Shown: in pieces, positions 45,427 through 55,583 of the stretch | Layout: the number at the start of each line of letters is the position of its first letter | Position numbering within the stretch: position 1 is the first letter of the stretch | Source: VYFG01 sp965221795 | GTDB lineage: Bacteria > Pseudomonadota > Gammaproteobacteria > Arenicellales > Poriferihabitantaceae | Length of the DNA stretch: 64,000 bases | Reading direction: 5' to 3' | NCBI GenBank assembly: GCA_965221795.1 | Contig: OZ244914.1 | Span: 1,364,001-1,428,000 of the forward strand | The notes under the pieces: generated by a model | What the model was told of the DNA's origin: nothing | The model's database searches: none | What the model saw: the letters and a program-made list of their open reading frames with translations, nothing else | Program-made: the position numbers and the translations under genes

Positions 45427-45885
45427 ATGCGATTTACCCGCCCTGCCGTCGACCGTAACAGCGAAATCAATCTCACACCACTAATCGATGTGGTGTTTCT
45501 ACTACTGATATTCTTTATGGTCACCACCACGTTCTCCCGGGAGGCAGAAATCCGGCTGCATCTCCCGGAGGCAAACTCCGCTTCAACCCAGGAAGCGGAA
45601 CCCCACCCCCTGATCGTGCAAATCAATGCCATCGGCCAATTCAGTGTGCAGGGACATCACGAAAGCAAGCCCAGGGAATTACTTAATACCCGAGGGGAAA
45701 CACTACGCAAGGTGTTGCAGTCCGCCGCCGGCGACAGGACCGATCCTATGATACTGATCCGGGCAGATCGGCTCACCCCGCATGAGGCTGTCGTCAAAAC
45801 CTTGGACGCCGCCAGACAACTCGGTTGGTATCGAATCACATTCGCCACCGGGCTGCCAGATAACCGGTCAGGGTCGCTTCCTTGA
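45427..45885 (+). CDS. exbD: ExbD/TolR family biopolymer transport protein
   Basis: The 152-residue product has a short cytoplasmic N-terminus, then EINLTPLIDVVFLLLIFFMV, which holds the functional transmembrane Asp of ExbD/TolR. A periplasmic domain follows. It partners with the upstream ExbB. Its stop codon overlaps the convergent glmU end by 18 bases, so transcription from both sides meets here. No terminator was seen between them. Confidence 0.9.
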   Translation: MRFTRPAVDRNSEINLTPLIDVVFLLLIFFMVTTTFSREAEIRLHLPEANSASTQEAEPHPLIVQINAIGQFSVQGHHESKPRELLNTRGETLRKVLQSAAGDRTDPMILIRADRLTPHEAVVKTLDAARQLGWYRITFATGLPDNRSGSLP

Positions 45886-47262
45886 ACTTCTCTCCCAGTT
45901 TCGATAGAACTTCTGGCTGGTGCGGGAAACGACCAAGCCGGGATCTTCCACATTTTTCGTCACGGTGGTTCCGGCACCAATCGTCACGCCATCTGCAATT
46001 CGGACCGGTGCCACCAATTGGCTGTCTGAACCGACGAAAACCTCTTCCCCAATCACCGTAGCCAGTTTGTTGAAGCCATCGTAGTTGCAGGTGATCACAC
46101 CGGCACCGAGATTGGAATTCCTTCCGACTTGAGTATCGCCCACATAAGACAGATGGTTTACCTTGACTCCATCGGCTAACTCACTCTTCTTGATTTCGAC
46201 AAAATTCCCAACCCGAACATCATCGGCAAGTTTGGCCTTCGGGCGCAGTCGGGCAAACGGTCCCACCATGCAACGGGCTCCCATCACCGCATTTTCCACG
46301 ATGGTGTACGGGTAGATATGACAACCGTCCCCGATCCGGGCATCCCGAATGACACAACCCGGCCCGATGGTGACGCCCGAACCCACTTCGACCCGACCTT
46401 CCAGGACCACATTCACATCCACGATACAATCCCGGCCAAAGCAGACCTCACCTCGTATATCCAGCCTGGCAGGATCCATGAGTGTCACCCCGGCTTCCAT
46501 CAATTCCCGTGCCGACTGTCGCTGAACAATTCGCTCTGCGGCCGCCAGTTCGGTACGCGAATTGACCCCCACCAGCAGGTCCGGCTCCCGGGCAACCCGG
46601 CCATGAATGCGCACCCCCTCTGCCGCTGCCATACCAACGACATCCGTCAGGTAATACTCTCCCTGTTCATTGTCGCAATCCAGTGCCTGTAACCATCGGC
46701 CCAACAAGGAGGCCTCGCAACACAGGATCCCAGTGTTCACTTCGGTGATAGACCGCTGCCCGGCGTTCGCATCCTGATACTCTACAATCCCTTTGATATC
46801 ACCGGATTCACTACGCAATATTCTCCCCAGACCAGTGGAATCAGAGGCCGTGGACGTGAGGATTGCCAGTTCCGATTCCGACTGAGACAACTTGCGAAGA
46901 TCTTCCGGATCCACCAACGGAACATCCCCATAGAGCACCAGACATCGAGACTGCGGATGGATTCGGGGCATGGCTTGGGCAACGGCATGCCCGGTACCTT
47001 TCTGTTCCGGCTGGACCACCCAGACAATGGGGATGGGTACGGTGGAACACAGGGATGTCATATGGTCACGCACAACCTCTCCTCCATGACCAATCACCAC
47101 ATGAATCGCTGCGATGTCCAACTCAAGAGCCGTTCGAATCACCCGCCAGAGCATGGGTTTTCCGCCGACAGGATGTAGCGCTTTAGGCAAATCGGAATGC
47201 ATCCTTTTGCCCTTCCCCGCCGCCAGGATGATGACTTCGATTGGCTTGATCACCTTATGCAA
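45868..47262 (-). CDS. glmU: Bifunctional GlmU (uridyltransferase/acetyltransferase)
   Basis: This 464-residue enzyme makes UDP-N-acetylglucosamine in two steps. The N-terminal nucleotidyltransferase is marked by ILAAGKGKRMHSDLPKALHP. The C-terminal left-handed beta-helix has KKSELADGVKVNHLSYVGD and GAGVITCNYDGFNK with the catalytic and substrate-binding residues. The frame opens at TTG 47262; GTG 47253 is an alternative start. It is essential for peptidoglycan and LPS. It lies downstream of ppsA with a 385-base spacer, so it probably has its own promoter. Confidence 0.95.
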   Translation of the reverse strand: MHKVIKPIEVIILAAGKGKRMHSDLPKALHPVGGKPMLWRVIRTALELDIAAIHVVIGHGGEVVRDHMTSLCSTVPIPIVWVVQPEQKGTGHAVAQAMPRIHPQSRCLVLYGDVPLVDPEDLRKLSQSESELAILTSTASDSTGLGRILRSESGDIKGIVEYQDANAGQRSITEVNTGILCCEASLLGRWLQALDCDNEQGEYYLTDVVGMAAAEGVRIHGRVAREPDLLVGVNSRTELAAAERIVQRQSARELMEAGVTLMDPARLDIRGEVCFGRDCIVDVNVVLEGRVEVGSGVTIGPGCVIRDARIGDGCHIYPYTIVENAVMGARCMVGPFARLRPKAKLADDVRVGNFVEIKKSELADGVKVNHLSYVGDTQVGRNSNLGAGVITCNYDGFNKLATVIGEEVFVGSDSQLVAPVRIADGVTIGAGTTVTKNVEDPGLVVSRTSQKFYRNWERSSRKRP

Positions 47263-47647
47263 CGGTTAGCCAGCAGGAATGGGGTGAATCCCGGTCCGGG
47301 CCGCTTGTCCTGGCAGTGGGCTGCGCCCTGCATCAAAGCCGGGGCCAGGGCTCCTTTTTTTCCTGCCCCTTGCCAAGCAGGCAGGAGTGTCATGGAGCAA
47401 TCGAGCGTCAGAGAGACAGCGACTGGCCGGACCCGGACGATGCGATCAATATATGGAGAGCCGGTCTTGCGCCGACTGCGGACAATCCGGTTTCCGAACG
47501 GAAACCGGTAGCCGCATGTGGTGTGGTCCATCGTAGTCATTTCCACATCATAGCATAGCCGACCAGTGGCAGGTCGGTGGCCGGCAGGAGGTCACTGCAC
47601 TGCCTACCCGTCGAGTACCGGGTGAGCATCCGAAAAACGAGCCCCGG
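47263..47647. other. Gap between ppsA and glmU
   Basis: About 385 bases downstream of the ppsA stop. It should contain the glmU promoter. No gene is convincing; no clear terminator or promoter pair was identified. Confidence 0.4.
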
Positions 47648-50008
47648 TTACTGGAGCGAGTCTCTGGGTTCGGCAAGAGCCAACCAGGTTTCCACAATCG
47701 TATCGGGATTCAGGGACACGCTTTGAATGCCCTCATCCATGAGCCATCGTGCCAAATCCAGATGATCCGAAGGCCCTTGTCCGCATATTCCCACATATTT
47801 TCCGGCCCGGTTGCAAGCACCGATCGCCATGGAAAGCATAGCCTTGACCGCCTCATCTCGCTCATCAAACAAGTCCGCGACGATGGCAGAATCACGATCC
47901 AATCCCAACGTAAATTGGGTCATGTCATTGGAACCGATAGAAAACCCATCGAACCGTTCCAGAAATTGCTCTGCCAGCACAGCATTAGAGGGCAATTCAC
48001 ACATCATGATTACCCGCAAGTCATTTCGGCCGCGTTCCAGCCCATTCTCCCGGAGCAATTCGAGCACCCGATCCGCTTCACCCAACGTACGTACAAACGG
48101 AATCATGATCTCGACGTTCGCAAGCCCCATTTCATCCCGCACCCTGCGAATGGCCTCACACTCCATCTCAAAGCAATCCCGGAATGCGTCCGTAACATAC
48201 CGCGATGCGCCCCGGAATCCCAACATGGGATTTTCTTCAACCGGCTCAAAGAGATTCCCACCAAGAAGATTGGCATATTCGTTGGACTTGAAATCAGACA
48301 ACCGCACGATAACCGGCTTGGGCGAGAAAGCTGCGCCCAGCGTCGCGACCCCTTCCATCAGCTTCTCCACAAAATAACTTCTGGGATTCGAATAACCCGC
48401 CGCCCGCCGGTCAATCTCCGCACGAAACTCTATCGGCATGCGGTCACGATCAAGCAGTGCCCTAGGATGCACACCAATGGTGTGATTGATGATGAATTCC
48501 AGGCGCGCAAGACCAACTCCATGATTGGGAATTTTCGATAGGGCAAAAGCCCGTTCAGGGTTACCCACATTCATGGTGATCCGAAAGCCGATTTCCGGCA
48601 TGCAATCAAGAGCCGTCGTCAGCGTTTCGAAGTCCAGCAAGCCCGCATACACTTTCCCAGTCTCCCCTTCGGCACAGGACACTGTAACCGGATCGCCCGT
48701 GAAGAGTACCTCAGTGGCATGTCCGCAACCCACAACGGCGGGCACGTTCAGCTCACGCGCGATAATGGCGGCATGACAAGTACGTCCACCCCGATTGGTA
48801 ATAATAGCGGCGGCCCGCTTCATCACCGGCTCCCAATCCGGGTCGGTCATGTCAGTCACCAGCACATCTCCCGGGGCGACCGTAGAGAGGTCATTCACAT
48901 TCGGCACCAGTCGCACCGGACCACAGCCGACCCGCTGGCCCACACTGCGGCCGGTCACCAGTACTGTGCCGCTCTCCTTGAGTCGGAACCGCTCCAGTAC
49001 CCGACCGCTGTTGCGACTACGCACAGTCTCTGGGCGCGCCTGCAGAATCATCAATTCACCGGTTACTCCATCTTTCCCCCATTCAATGTCCATGGGCCGG
49101 CCATAATGCTGCTCAATCTGGACGGCCAGCCGGGCCAAGGACGTCACGTCCTCGTCGGAGAGGGAGAATACATCTTGCTGTTGCGGGTCGACGTCAACAA
49201 TCTTCACCGCAGGGACTGCTACCTTGTCCGCATACACCATCTTGATGCACTTTGAGCCCCGATGGCGACGCAGGATCGCTGGCCGACCGTCATTCAGGGA
49301 GGGTTTGTATACATAAAACTCGTCTGGGTTGACGGATCCTTGCACTACGCATTCTCCCAGTCCCCAGGAAGAGGTGATGAATACTACTTCGTCAAATCCG
49401 GATTCGGTATCGATGGTGAACATCACCCCACTGGAGGCCAAGTCACTGCGGACCATCCGCTGGATACCGGCGGAAAGGGCTACTTCCGCATGCGCAAATC
49501 CGTGATGGGCCCGATAGGCGATGGCCCGGTCATGGAACAAAGAGGCAAACAGCCGCTTTACAGAATGGAGTACATGATCAATACCGGAAACATTCAGAAA
49601 GGTCTCCTGCTGGCCGGCAAAGGATGCTTCCGGCAGGTCCTCTGCAGTCGCAGAAGAGCGGACCGCAACACTACCCCCAAGCGTAGTATAGGCCTCTTCG
49701 ATTGCTTGCTCCAATGCGATCGGCAAGGGATGGTCCAAAATCATTGCCCGAATGGTAGAGCCGGCTTCCTGCAGTTCCGACACATTCTCCACATCCAGCG
49801 TATCCAGTAGGGCTTGAATATGGGCATCAAGTCCCTGGGTGGACATGAACTCCCGGTAGGCATCTGCGGTCGTAGCAAAGCCTCCGGGCACCTGGACGCC
49901 GGCCGCGGACAGATTGGAGATCATTTCTCCCAGCGAGGCATTTTTGCCCCCCACCTTGGGGATATCATGCATCCCCAAACGATCCAGCCAGATAACTCGC
50001 TCCGTCAA
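47648..50008 (-). CDS. ppsA: Phosphoenolpyruvate synthase
   Basis: The enzyme converts pyruvate, ATP and water to PEP, AMP and phosphate for gluconeogenesis. GGKNASLGEMISNL and AVRSSATAEDLPEASFAGQQ are ATP-grasp motifs, and GGRTCHAAIIARELNVPAVV carries the phosphohistidine. SIGSNDMTQFTLGLDRDS is in the PEP/pyruvate-binding barrel. The start is TTG 50008, with GAGGGCGAG close upstream, giving 786 residues, near the E. coli length. The frame remains open to 50263, but those residues overlap mazG and look non-native. Control is expected from PpsR, encoded at 35838-36656, through the region next to the His motif. Confidence 0.95.
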   Translation of the reverse strand: MTERVIWLDRLGMHDIPKVGGKNASLGEMISNLSAAGVQVPGGFATTADAYREFMSTQGLDAHIQALLDTLDVENVSELQEAGSTIRAMILDHPLPIALEQAIEEAYTTLGGSVAVRSSATAEDLPEASFAGQQETFLNVSGIDHVLHSVKRLFASLFHDRAIAYRAHHGFAHAEVALSAGIQRMVRSDLASSGVMFTIDTESGFDEVVFITSSWGLGECVVQGSVNPDEFYVYKPSLNDGRPAILRRHRGSKCIKMVYADKVAVPAVKIVDVDPQQQDVFSLSDEDVTSLARLAVQIEQHYGRPMDIEWGKDGVTGELMILQARPETVRSRNSGRVLERFRLKESGTVLVTGRSVGQRVGCGPVRLVPNVNDLSTVAPGDVLVTDMTDPDWEPVMKRAAAIITNRGGRTCHAAIIARELNVPAVVGCGHATEVLFTGDPVTVSCAEGETGKVYAGLLDFETLTTALDCMPEIGFRITMNVGNPERAFALSKIPNHGVGLARLEFIINHTIGVHPRALLDRDRMPIEFRAEIDRRAAGYSNPRSYFVEKLMEGVATLGAAFSPKPVIVRLSDFKSNEYANLLGGNLFEPVEENPMLGFRGASRYVTDAFRDCFEMECEAIRRVRDEMGLANVEIMIPFVRTLGEADRVLELLRENGLERGRNDLRVIMMCELPSNAVLAEQFLERFDGFSIGSNDMTQFTLGLDRDSAIVADLFDERDEAVKAMLSMAIGACNRAGKYVGICGQGPSDHLDLARWLMDEGIQSVSLNPDTIVETWLALAEPRDSLQ

Positions 50009-50120
50009 TGACTCGCCCTCACAAAAAATTGTACCCGAAGGTGTATACGGTACCACCATACCGCTCCGAGACCGGTGGCTTCGCCAGCTCCAATAGATAA
50101 GGCAAGCCCCGGAGACTGGC

Positions 50121-50495
50121 TCATGATTCCCGTCCGGATTCCGTGTCACTCCGATAGGCGGTGACGCGCACCCGACCATCGACGACCCGTGCATCCCGTT
50201 GGTTGATCTCAGCCATTTTGTCCCAGAAAGCCTCATACAAGTCGAAATCGGCCGAAATCGCATTTCCCAAGAGCAGGATCAGCAGGTCGGCACATTCCGT
50301 GGCTAATTGTGACCGCGGCTTTCCCTTGGTGACACATTCGGCAATCTCGCCCAACTCCTCGGTCATCAATGCCAGGCGATAAACCAGGTCCTCGCCTCCC
50401 CGCTCCCGAAACCGGTGCTTGTCATGAAAGGCCTGGACAGCGGCCATCATGTCGGCAAATGAACTGCGATCCCGAATGGAGGGGCGACTGGTCAT
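50121..50495 (-). CDS. MazG-like NTP pyrophosphohydrolase
   Basis: The 124-residue all-alpha protein has the MazG-type metal motif: TEELGEIAECVTKGK followed by ECADLLILLLGNAISAD. It should hydrolyse a nucleoside triphosphate or a modified dNTP to the monophosphate and pyrophosphate, as a house-cleaning enzyme. Its ATG overlaps the glyS stop as ATGA, so it is probably part of the glyQ-glyS transcript. ppsA follows after 112 bases. Substrate preference is unknown. Confidence 0.85.
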   Translation of the reverse strand: MTSRPSIRDRSSFADMMAAVQAFHDKHRFRERGGEDLVYRLALMTEELGEIAECVTKGKPRSQLATECADLLILLLGNAISADFDLYEAFWDKMAEINQRDARVVDGRVRVTAYRSDTESGRES

Positions 50496-52627
50496 TCTAC
50501 CCGCATCACCGAGATGTCTGCCGCCACCAGAAAAAGATGGCGGATTCGGGCCAGCAGAGCCAGCCGGTTGCGCCGTATGGCAGGATCCTCGTCCATGACC
50601 ATGACCCTGTCAAAAAACCGGTCAATGGGTTTTTTGAGATTCGCCAGTGCCGTCAGACCCTGACCATAGCGCCCCCGGATAAACTGTTTCCTGGCGCGTT
50701 CGCCCAAGACATCGAGTTTTGTTGCCAAAGTACGCTCTGCCTTTTCCCGGTACAGTGCCGGATCGGGAGCCACATCCTCGTCCGCCTCCTGCTGGATCAG
50801 GATATTGGCAATTCTCTTGTTAGCAGATGCCAGTGACCGGGCCGCTTCGGGCTGCGCAGTGAAGAAACCATGAAGGGCCATGAGTCGCCGGTGGAAGTCC
50901 AGCGGGCTGTGCGGACACACCGCTTCAATGGCTGCAATCGTCAGGGCATCGTAACCCAGTGTCAGGTAATAGGACCGCAACCGATCGGCGATAAACCCAA
51001 AGGCCTGTTGAACCGTTGCCAGGGAAGTGTCTAGCCCATCGTCCAAGCCCTGCAGTTGTGCCACCGCTTGGGCGAGCAAGCGGTAGAGATCAAGGTCATG
51101 GGATTTTTCAATCAGGATTCGCAGAATCCCCAGAGCAGCCCGTCTCAACGCATAAGGATCCCGGTCCCCGGTAGGAATTTCTCCACAGGCAAAGATTCCG
51201 GCAATGCTATCCAGGCGATCCGCCAGTGCTACACAGCGGGAAACGGTACCGTGGGGGAGTGTGTCTCCGGCAAACCGGGGCTGATAGTGGGACCGAATGG
51301 CCAGGCTGACCGCATGGTGTTCACCATGATGGTCGGCATAATAGCTGCCCACGATTCCCTGCAACTCTGGAAACTCCGCCACCATGTCGGTCACCAAATC
51401 GGTCTTGCACAGTTCACAGGCCCGCTGGACCTGCTCCGTACTGACTCCCATCTGCCGCGCAATCTCGGCGGCCAGCAGAGCCATCCGGGTGACCTTGTCG
51501 CGAACTGACCCCAGCTTCGCATGATACTGCACCTGAGCCAACGTCTCCAGACGATGTTCGGGATGCTGCGCCAAGCCATTGTTCCAGAAAAACTCCGCAT
51601 CCACCAGTCGTGCACGCAATACTCGCTCATTGCCATGGCGTACTCGTTGGGGAATCCGGCCGTGCGCATTGCAGACCGTAATGAAACCGGCTTTCAGTCG
51701 ACCCTTGGCATCGGTCATATGGAAATATTTCTGATGATCGCGCATGGAGGAAATCAGTACCTCGGGGGGGACTTTGAGAAATCGACGATCGTACTCGCCA
51801 TACAAAGCCTGGGGCCATTCGACCAGACCGGTCACCTCTTCCAGCAGCGCCGGGTCCATCACCGCATGGGCCCCGTTTCTGCGAGCGACTCGATGGACCT
51901 GCCGCTGGATCAATTGTTTGCGCTCTTCATAATCAACCATCACACCGCCTTGCCTTTTAAGGGTATCCACATAGCGATCTGCCGACATGATCCGGATCTC
52001 CCTGCGGAGAGACTGGAAACGATGCCCCCGCGTCCAGTACCCAGCTTTGAGGCCAAACGCAGTGACTTTCAGTGATTCACTCCCATACATGGCCAACAGC
52101 CAATGCGCCGGACGTACAAATTCCCAGAGGTGGTCGCCCCAACGCATACGACGGGCGATGGGTAAATTCCGGATCGCCTGTTGCAGTGCCTGTTCCACAA
52201 TATCCACAATCCGCTTCCCGGCTACCAATTGGTGGAATACCAGCCACTCCCCCTTGTCTGTACGCTTTTGATCCAGCTCTTCTACAGGGACCCCACACGA
52301 ACTGGCAAACCCCAGTGCCGCCCGGGTTGGCAACCCGGAGTCATCGAACGCCGCCTGAATCGAAGGGCCCCGACGTCCCACAACCTGATCAGCCTGGCGG
52401 GGCTTTACCTTACCGACCCACACCGCCAAGCGACGCGGAGTCGCATACCAACGATAGGATTCCTTGCCATCCTCCACCACACCCGCTTCCAGTAACGTCT
52501 CAAATACGGTCATGGCAAAACTTTCCGCCAATGCCTTCAGGGTCTTGGGCGGCAGTTCCTCGGTGCCGACCTCCAGCAATAGGCTACGGGACCGGCCGAC
52601 GGACCGGCGCTTAGGTTGCTCCATCAT
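50492..52627 (-). CDS. glyS: Glycine-tRNA ligase beta subunit
   Basis: This 711-residue protein is the beta chain of the two-subunit bacterial GlyRS. It has the LLLEVGTEELPPKTLKALAE start, GCPVEELDQK-like and RRMRWGDHLWEFVRPAHWLL motifs, and a C-terminal anticodon-binding region ending near FFDRVMVMDEDPAIRRNRLA. ATG 52627 follows the glyQ stop by one base. The pair gives the alpha2beta2 enzyme that charges glycine. The following MazG-like gene overlaps its 3' end. Confidence 0.96.
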   Translation of the reverse strand: MMEQPKRRSVGRSRSLLLEVGTEELPPKTLKALAESFAMTVFETLLEAGVVEDGKESYRWYATPRRLAVWVGKVKPRQADQVVGRRGPSIQAAFDDSGLPTRAALGFASSCGVPVEELDQKRTDKGEWLVFHQLVAGKRIVDIVEQALQQAIRNLPIARRMRWGDHLWEFVRPAHWLLAMYGSESLKVTAFGLKAGYWTRGHRFQSLRREIRIMSADRYVDTLKRQGGVMVDYEERKQLIQRQVHRVARRNGAHAVMDPALLEEVTGLVEWPQALYGEYDRRFLKVPPEVLISSMRDHQKYFHMTDAKGRLKAGFITVCNAHGRIPQRVRHGNERVLRARLVDAEFFWNNGLAQHPEHRLETLAQVQYHAKLGSVRDKVTRMALLAAEIARQMGVSTEQVQRACELCKTDLVTDMVAEFPELQGIVGSYYADHHGEHHAVSLAIRSHYQPRFAGDTLPHGTVSRCVALADRLDSIAGIFACGEIPTGDRDPYALRRAALGILRILIEKSHDLDLYRLLAQAVAQLQGLDDGLDTSLATVQQAFGFIADRLRSYYLTLGYDALTIAAIEAVCPHSPLDFHRRLMALHGFFTAQPEAARSLASANKRIANILIQQEADEDVAPDPALYREKAERTLATKLDVLGERARKQFIRGRYGQGLTALANLKKPIDRFFDRVMVMDEDPAIRRNRLALLARIRHLFLVAADISVMRVE

Positions 52628-52628
52628 A

Positions 52629-53531
52629 TCATCCGGGTGTGCACCGCTGGACCGGCTTTCCCCGTGGGAATCCCAAGGCTTCCCGACGAGTCAGATAGGC
52701 TTGGGCCACCTTCCGCGCCAACCCTCGGACCCGGCCAATATATCGCGCCCTTTCGGTTACTCCGATGGCATGGCGAGCATCCAACAGATTGAAACAATGC
52801 GATGCAGTCAACACCTGTTCGTAGGCAGGAAGTGACAGTTGATCCCGGAGCAGTCGCCGGCACATGCGTTCCGCTTCATTGAAGCGCTGTAACAGGAATT
52901 CCACATTGGCATACGTGAAATTATAGGCGGACTGTTCGACTTCGTTCTGGTGGTATATGTCACGGTAAGTATACCGACCCGCCGGCCCATCACTCCAGAC
53001 CAAGTCAAAAATGCTGTCCACCCCCTGCAGGTACATTGCCAATCGCTCGAGCCCATAGGTGATTTCCCCGGTAACCGGGTAGCAATCAAGGCCACCGACT
53101 TGCTGGAAATAGGTGAACTGGCTGACTTCCATGCCGTTGAGCCAAATCTCCCACCCTAACCCCCATGCACCGAGAGTGGGAGACTCCCAGTCATCTTCCA
53201 CAAAGCGAATATCGTCTTTCTGGAGATTCAACCCCAGCTCATGCAGGGAACCGAGATACTGATCCTGGAAGTTCTGTGGGGACGGTTTCAGAATGACCTG
53301 AAACTGGAAGTACTGTTGCAGGCGGTTGGGATTTTCACCGAAACGGCCATCTGTCGGCCGTCGTGACGGTTGCACATAAGCGGCATGAAATGGTTCTGGA
53401 CCCACCGCTGCGAGGAAGGTTGCGGTATGGAAGGTTCCTGCACCCACCTCCATATCGTAGGGCTGCAGAATCATGCAACCCTGTTTGGCCCAGTATTCCT
53501 GGAGTCGCAGTATCAAGTCTTGGAAGGTCAA
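52629..53531 (-). CDS. glyQ: Glycine-tRNA ligase alpha subunit
   Basis: The 300-residue alpha subunit has DLILRLQEYWAKQGCMILQP, EVGAGTFHTATFLAAVGPEP and PSRRPTDGRFGENPNRLQQY, the class II catalytic core motifs of bacterial GlyQ. The frame opens at TTG 53531, which is about eight residues shorter than E. coli GlyQ and has no strong ribosome site. It is the first gene of the leftward glyQ-glyS-mazG unit. Confidence 0.96.
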   Translation of the reverse strand: MTFQDLILRLQEYWAKQGCMILQPYDMEVGAGTFHTATFLAAVGPEPFHAAYVQPSRRPTDGRFGENPNRLQQYFQFQVILKPSPQNFQDQYLGSLHELGLNLQKDDIRFVEDDWESPTLGAWGLGWEIWLNGMEVSQFTYFQQVGGLDCYPVTGEITYGLERLAMYLQGVDSIFDLVWSDGPAGRYTYRDIYHQNEVEQSAYNFTYANVEFLLQRFNEAERMCRRLLRDQLSLPAYEQVLTASHCFNLLDARHAIGVTERARYIGRVRGLARKVAQAYLTRREALGFPRGKPVQRCTPG

Positions 53532-53858
53532 CAGAAATCCGGATCTTCAGTCGGGGAAAATGACGGGTACGAATGGCAGGTCGAATTCCATCCTGCCGTC
53601 TGGTTATCACTCTTGGAATTCTAACAGCTGGAATGGATTCCGGGACACCGAATCCCCCATCATGAGGACCAACCCGATACTCTTTCCCGCCGACAGCCAG
53701 TTCGGGGAAACAGGGGAAAAGGAAGCAACTCGCCACAGCTGGCTACCGGGTCTGACCGCAGGGCCTCCTCTGAAGGCAATCCAATCCTCCGCTCTCCATC
53801 CTGGGACGAGAGGTGAGACGGGTGAGATGGCTCCCGCCGTACAGGACGTACAAATGTG
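53532..53858. other. Gap between the groEL terminator and glyQ
   Basis: About 325 bases that should hold the glyQS promoter. Short frames have no known motif. Nothing definite was seen. Confidence 0.4.
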
Positions 53859-53882
53859 AAAGCCCCGCCTGAGCGGGGCTTT
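53859..53882 (-). terminator. Rho-independent terminator of groES-groEL
   Basis: A GC-rich stem, AAAGCCCCGC and GCGGGGCTTT, with a four-base loop, lies 29 bases after the groEL stop. Both strands have an A/T run at the stem ends, so it can act in both directions. Confidence 0.85.
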
Positions 53883-53910
53883 CGGGACACTAGACAAAGG
53901 CTAACCGGGC

Positions 53911-55542
53911 TTACATCATGCCGCCCATGCCACCCATGTCTGGCATCGGAGGAGCCGGCTTGTCTTCTGGAATCTCGGCTACCATGGCCTCGGTGGTGAT
54001 CAGAAGACCGGCAATGGACGCCGCATTCTGCAGGGCAGTCCGGGCAACCTTGGTCGGATCCAAAATACCCATATCAATCATGTTGCCGTAATCGCCGGAA
54101 GTGGCGTTGTATCCGTATGCACCGTCATTCTTAATCACTTCATTGAGGACGACAGAGGCATCTTCTCCAGAGTTGGCAACAATCTGCCGCAGGGGTTCTT
54201 CCAGCGACCGCAGCACGATCCGGACACCCATATCCTGATCGGGATTGTCACCCGATACGTCCTTGACAGCATGGACACACCGAACCAGGGCAGTACCGCC
54301 TCCGGGGACTACGCCTTCTTCCACCGCGGCACGGGTAGCATGCAGGGCATCTTCGACCCGAGCCTTCTTTTCCTTCATTTCCACTTCTGTGGCGGCACCA
54401 ACCTTGATCACGGCCACGCCGCCCGCCAGCTTGGCCACCCGCTCCTGCATTTTTTCGCGATCATAATCCGAGGTCGCTTCCTCGATCTGAACGCGAATGG
54501 CACCGACACGGGCCTCGATTTCGGAGCCTGCCCCGGCACCATCAATAATGGTCGTATTTTCCTTGGTCACTTGAATCCGTTTGGCCTGACCCAGATCTGT
54601 CAGGGTCGCGCCTTCAAGACTCATGCCCACTTCTTCACTGATTACACGGCCACCCGTCAGGATAGCAATGTCTTCCAGCATGGCCTTGCGACGATCGCCA
54701 AACCCCGGAGCCTTGACCGCACATACCTTGACAATCCCACGGATATTGTTGACGACCAGAGTGGCCAAGGCTTCCCCGTCCACATCTTCAGCAATCACCA
54801 TCAGCGGGCGACTGGCTTTCGCTACGGCTTCCAGGGTGGGCAGCAAATCACGGATATTGGATATCTTCTTGTCATGAATCAGGATATAGGGGTTTTCCAG
54901 ATCAACCGCCATACTGTCCTGATTGTTGATGAAATAGGGAGATAGGTATCCGCGATCAAACTGCATGCCTTCGACCACATCCAGTTCGTTTTCGAGTACA
55001 TTGCCTTCCTCTACGGTGATTACCCCTTCCTTGCCGACCTTTTCCATGGCCTCGGCAATGATGTCACCGATATCCGAATCCGCGTTGGCAGAAACCGTAC
55101 CAACCTGAGCGATTTCCTTGTGGTCGGCACAGGGCCGGGACAATTCCTTGAGGCTGCCGACCGCAGACACCACAGCCCGGTCGATCCCGCGCTTCAGATC
55201 CATCGGATTCATCCCGGCCGCAACCGCTTTCATGCCTTCGAGAACCATGGATTGTGCCAGCACCGTAGCAGTCGTGGTACCATCACCGGCAACATCCGAT
55301 GTCTTCGAAGCCACTTCCTTGACCATTTGGGCACCCATGTTCTCAAGCTTATCCTTGAGTTCGACTTCCTTCGCCACGGAGACCCCGTCCTTGGTGACCG
55401 TGGGTGCACCGAAAGACTTATCCAGAACCACATTACGGCCCTTGGGCCCCAGTGTTACCTTGACGGCATCGGCCAGGGTGTTTACACCCTTGAGCATACG
55501 CGCCCGGGCCTGTTCGCCAAAAACAACTTCTTTAGCTGACAT
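53911..55542 (-). CDS. groL: Chaperonin GroEL
   Basis: The 543-residue Hsp60 chaperonin is complete: VTLGPKGRNVVLDKSFGAPT, DVAGDGTTTATVLAQSM (ATP site) and the GGMGGMM tail are intact. The double ring folds client proteins with GroES and ATP in the cytoplasm. It is co-transcribed with groS 41 bases upstream and ends at a strong terminator. Transcription is expected under HrcA control via the CIRCE operator. Confidence 0.98.
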   Translation of the reverse strand: MSAKEVVFGEQARARMLKGVNTLADAVKVTLGPKGRNVVLDKSFGAPTVTKDGVSVAKEVELKDKLENMGAQMVKEVASKTSDVAGDGTTTATVLAQSMVLEGMKAVAAGMNPMDLKRGIDRAVVSAVGSLKELSRPCADHKEIAQVGTVSANADSDIGDIIAEAMEKVGKEGVITVEEGNVLENELDVVEGMQFDRGYLSPYFINNQDSMAVDLENPYILIHDKKISNIRDLLPTLEAVAKASRPLMVIAEDVDGEALATLVVNNIRGIVKVCAVKAPGFGDRRKAMLEDIAILTGGRVISEEVGMSLEGATLTDLGQAKRIQVTKENTTIIDGAGAGSEIEARVGAIRVQIEEATSDYDREKMQERVAKLAGGVAVIKVGAATEVEMKEKKARVEDALHATRAAVEEGVVPGGGTALVRCVHAVKDVSGDNPDQDMGVRIVLRSLEEPLRQIVANSGEDASVVLNEVIKNDGAYGYNATSGDYGNMIDMGILDPTKVARTALQNAASIAGLLITTEAMVAEIPEDKPAPPMPDMGGMGGMM

Positions 55543-55583
55543 TGCAAATTAACCTCTTCTGGTAGTTGATGATTACTGGCCGA

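Noticed and set aside
50009..50263. 85-residue N-terminal extension of PpsA
   Set aside because: It overlaps the mazG-like gene and lacks similarity to PpsA; the TTG at 50008 with its purine-rich site fits the family start.
54271..54945. 224-residue plus-strand frame within groEL
   Set aside because: Antisense shadow of the chaperonin gene.
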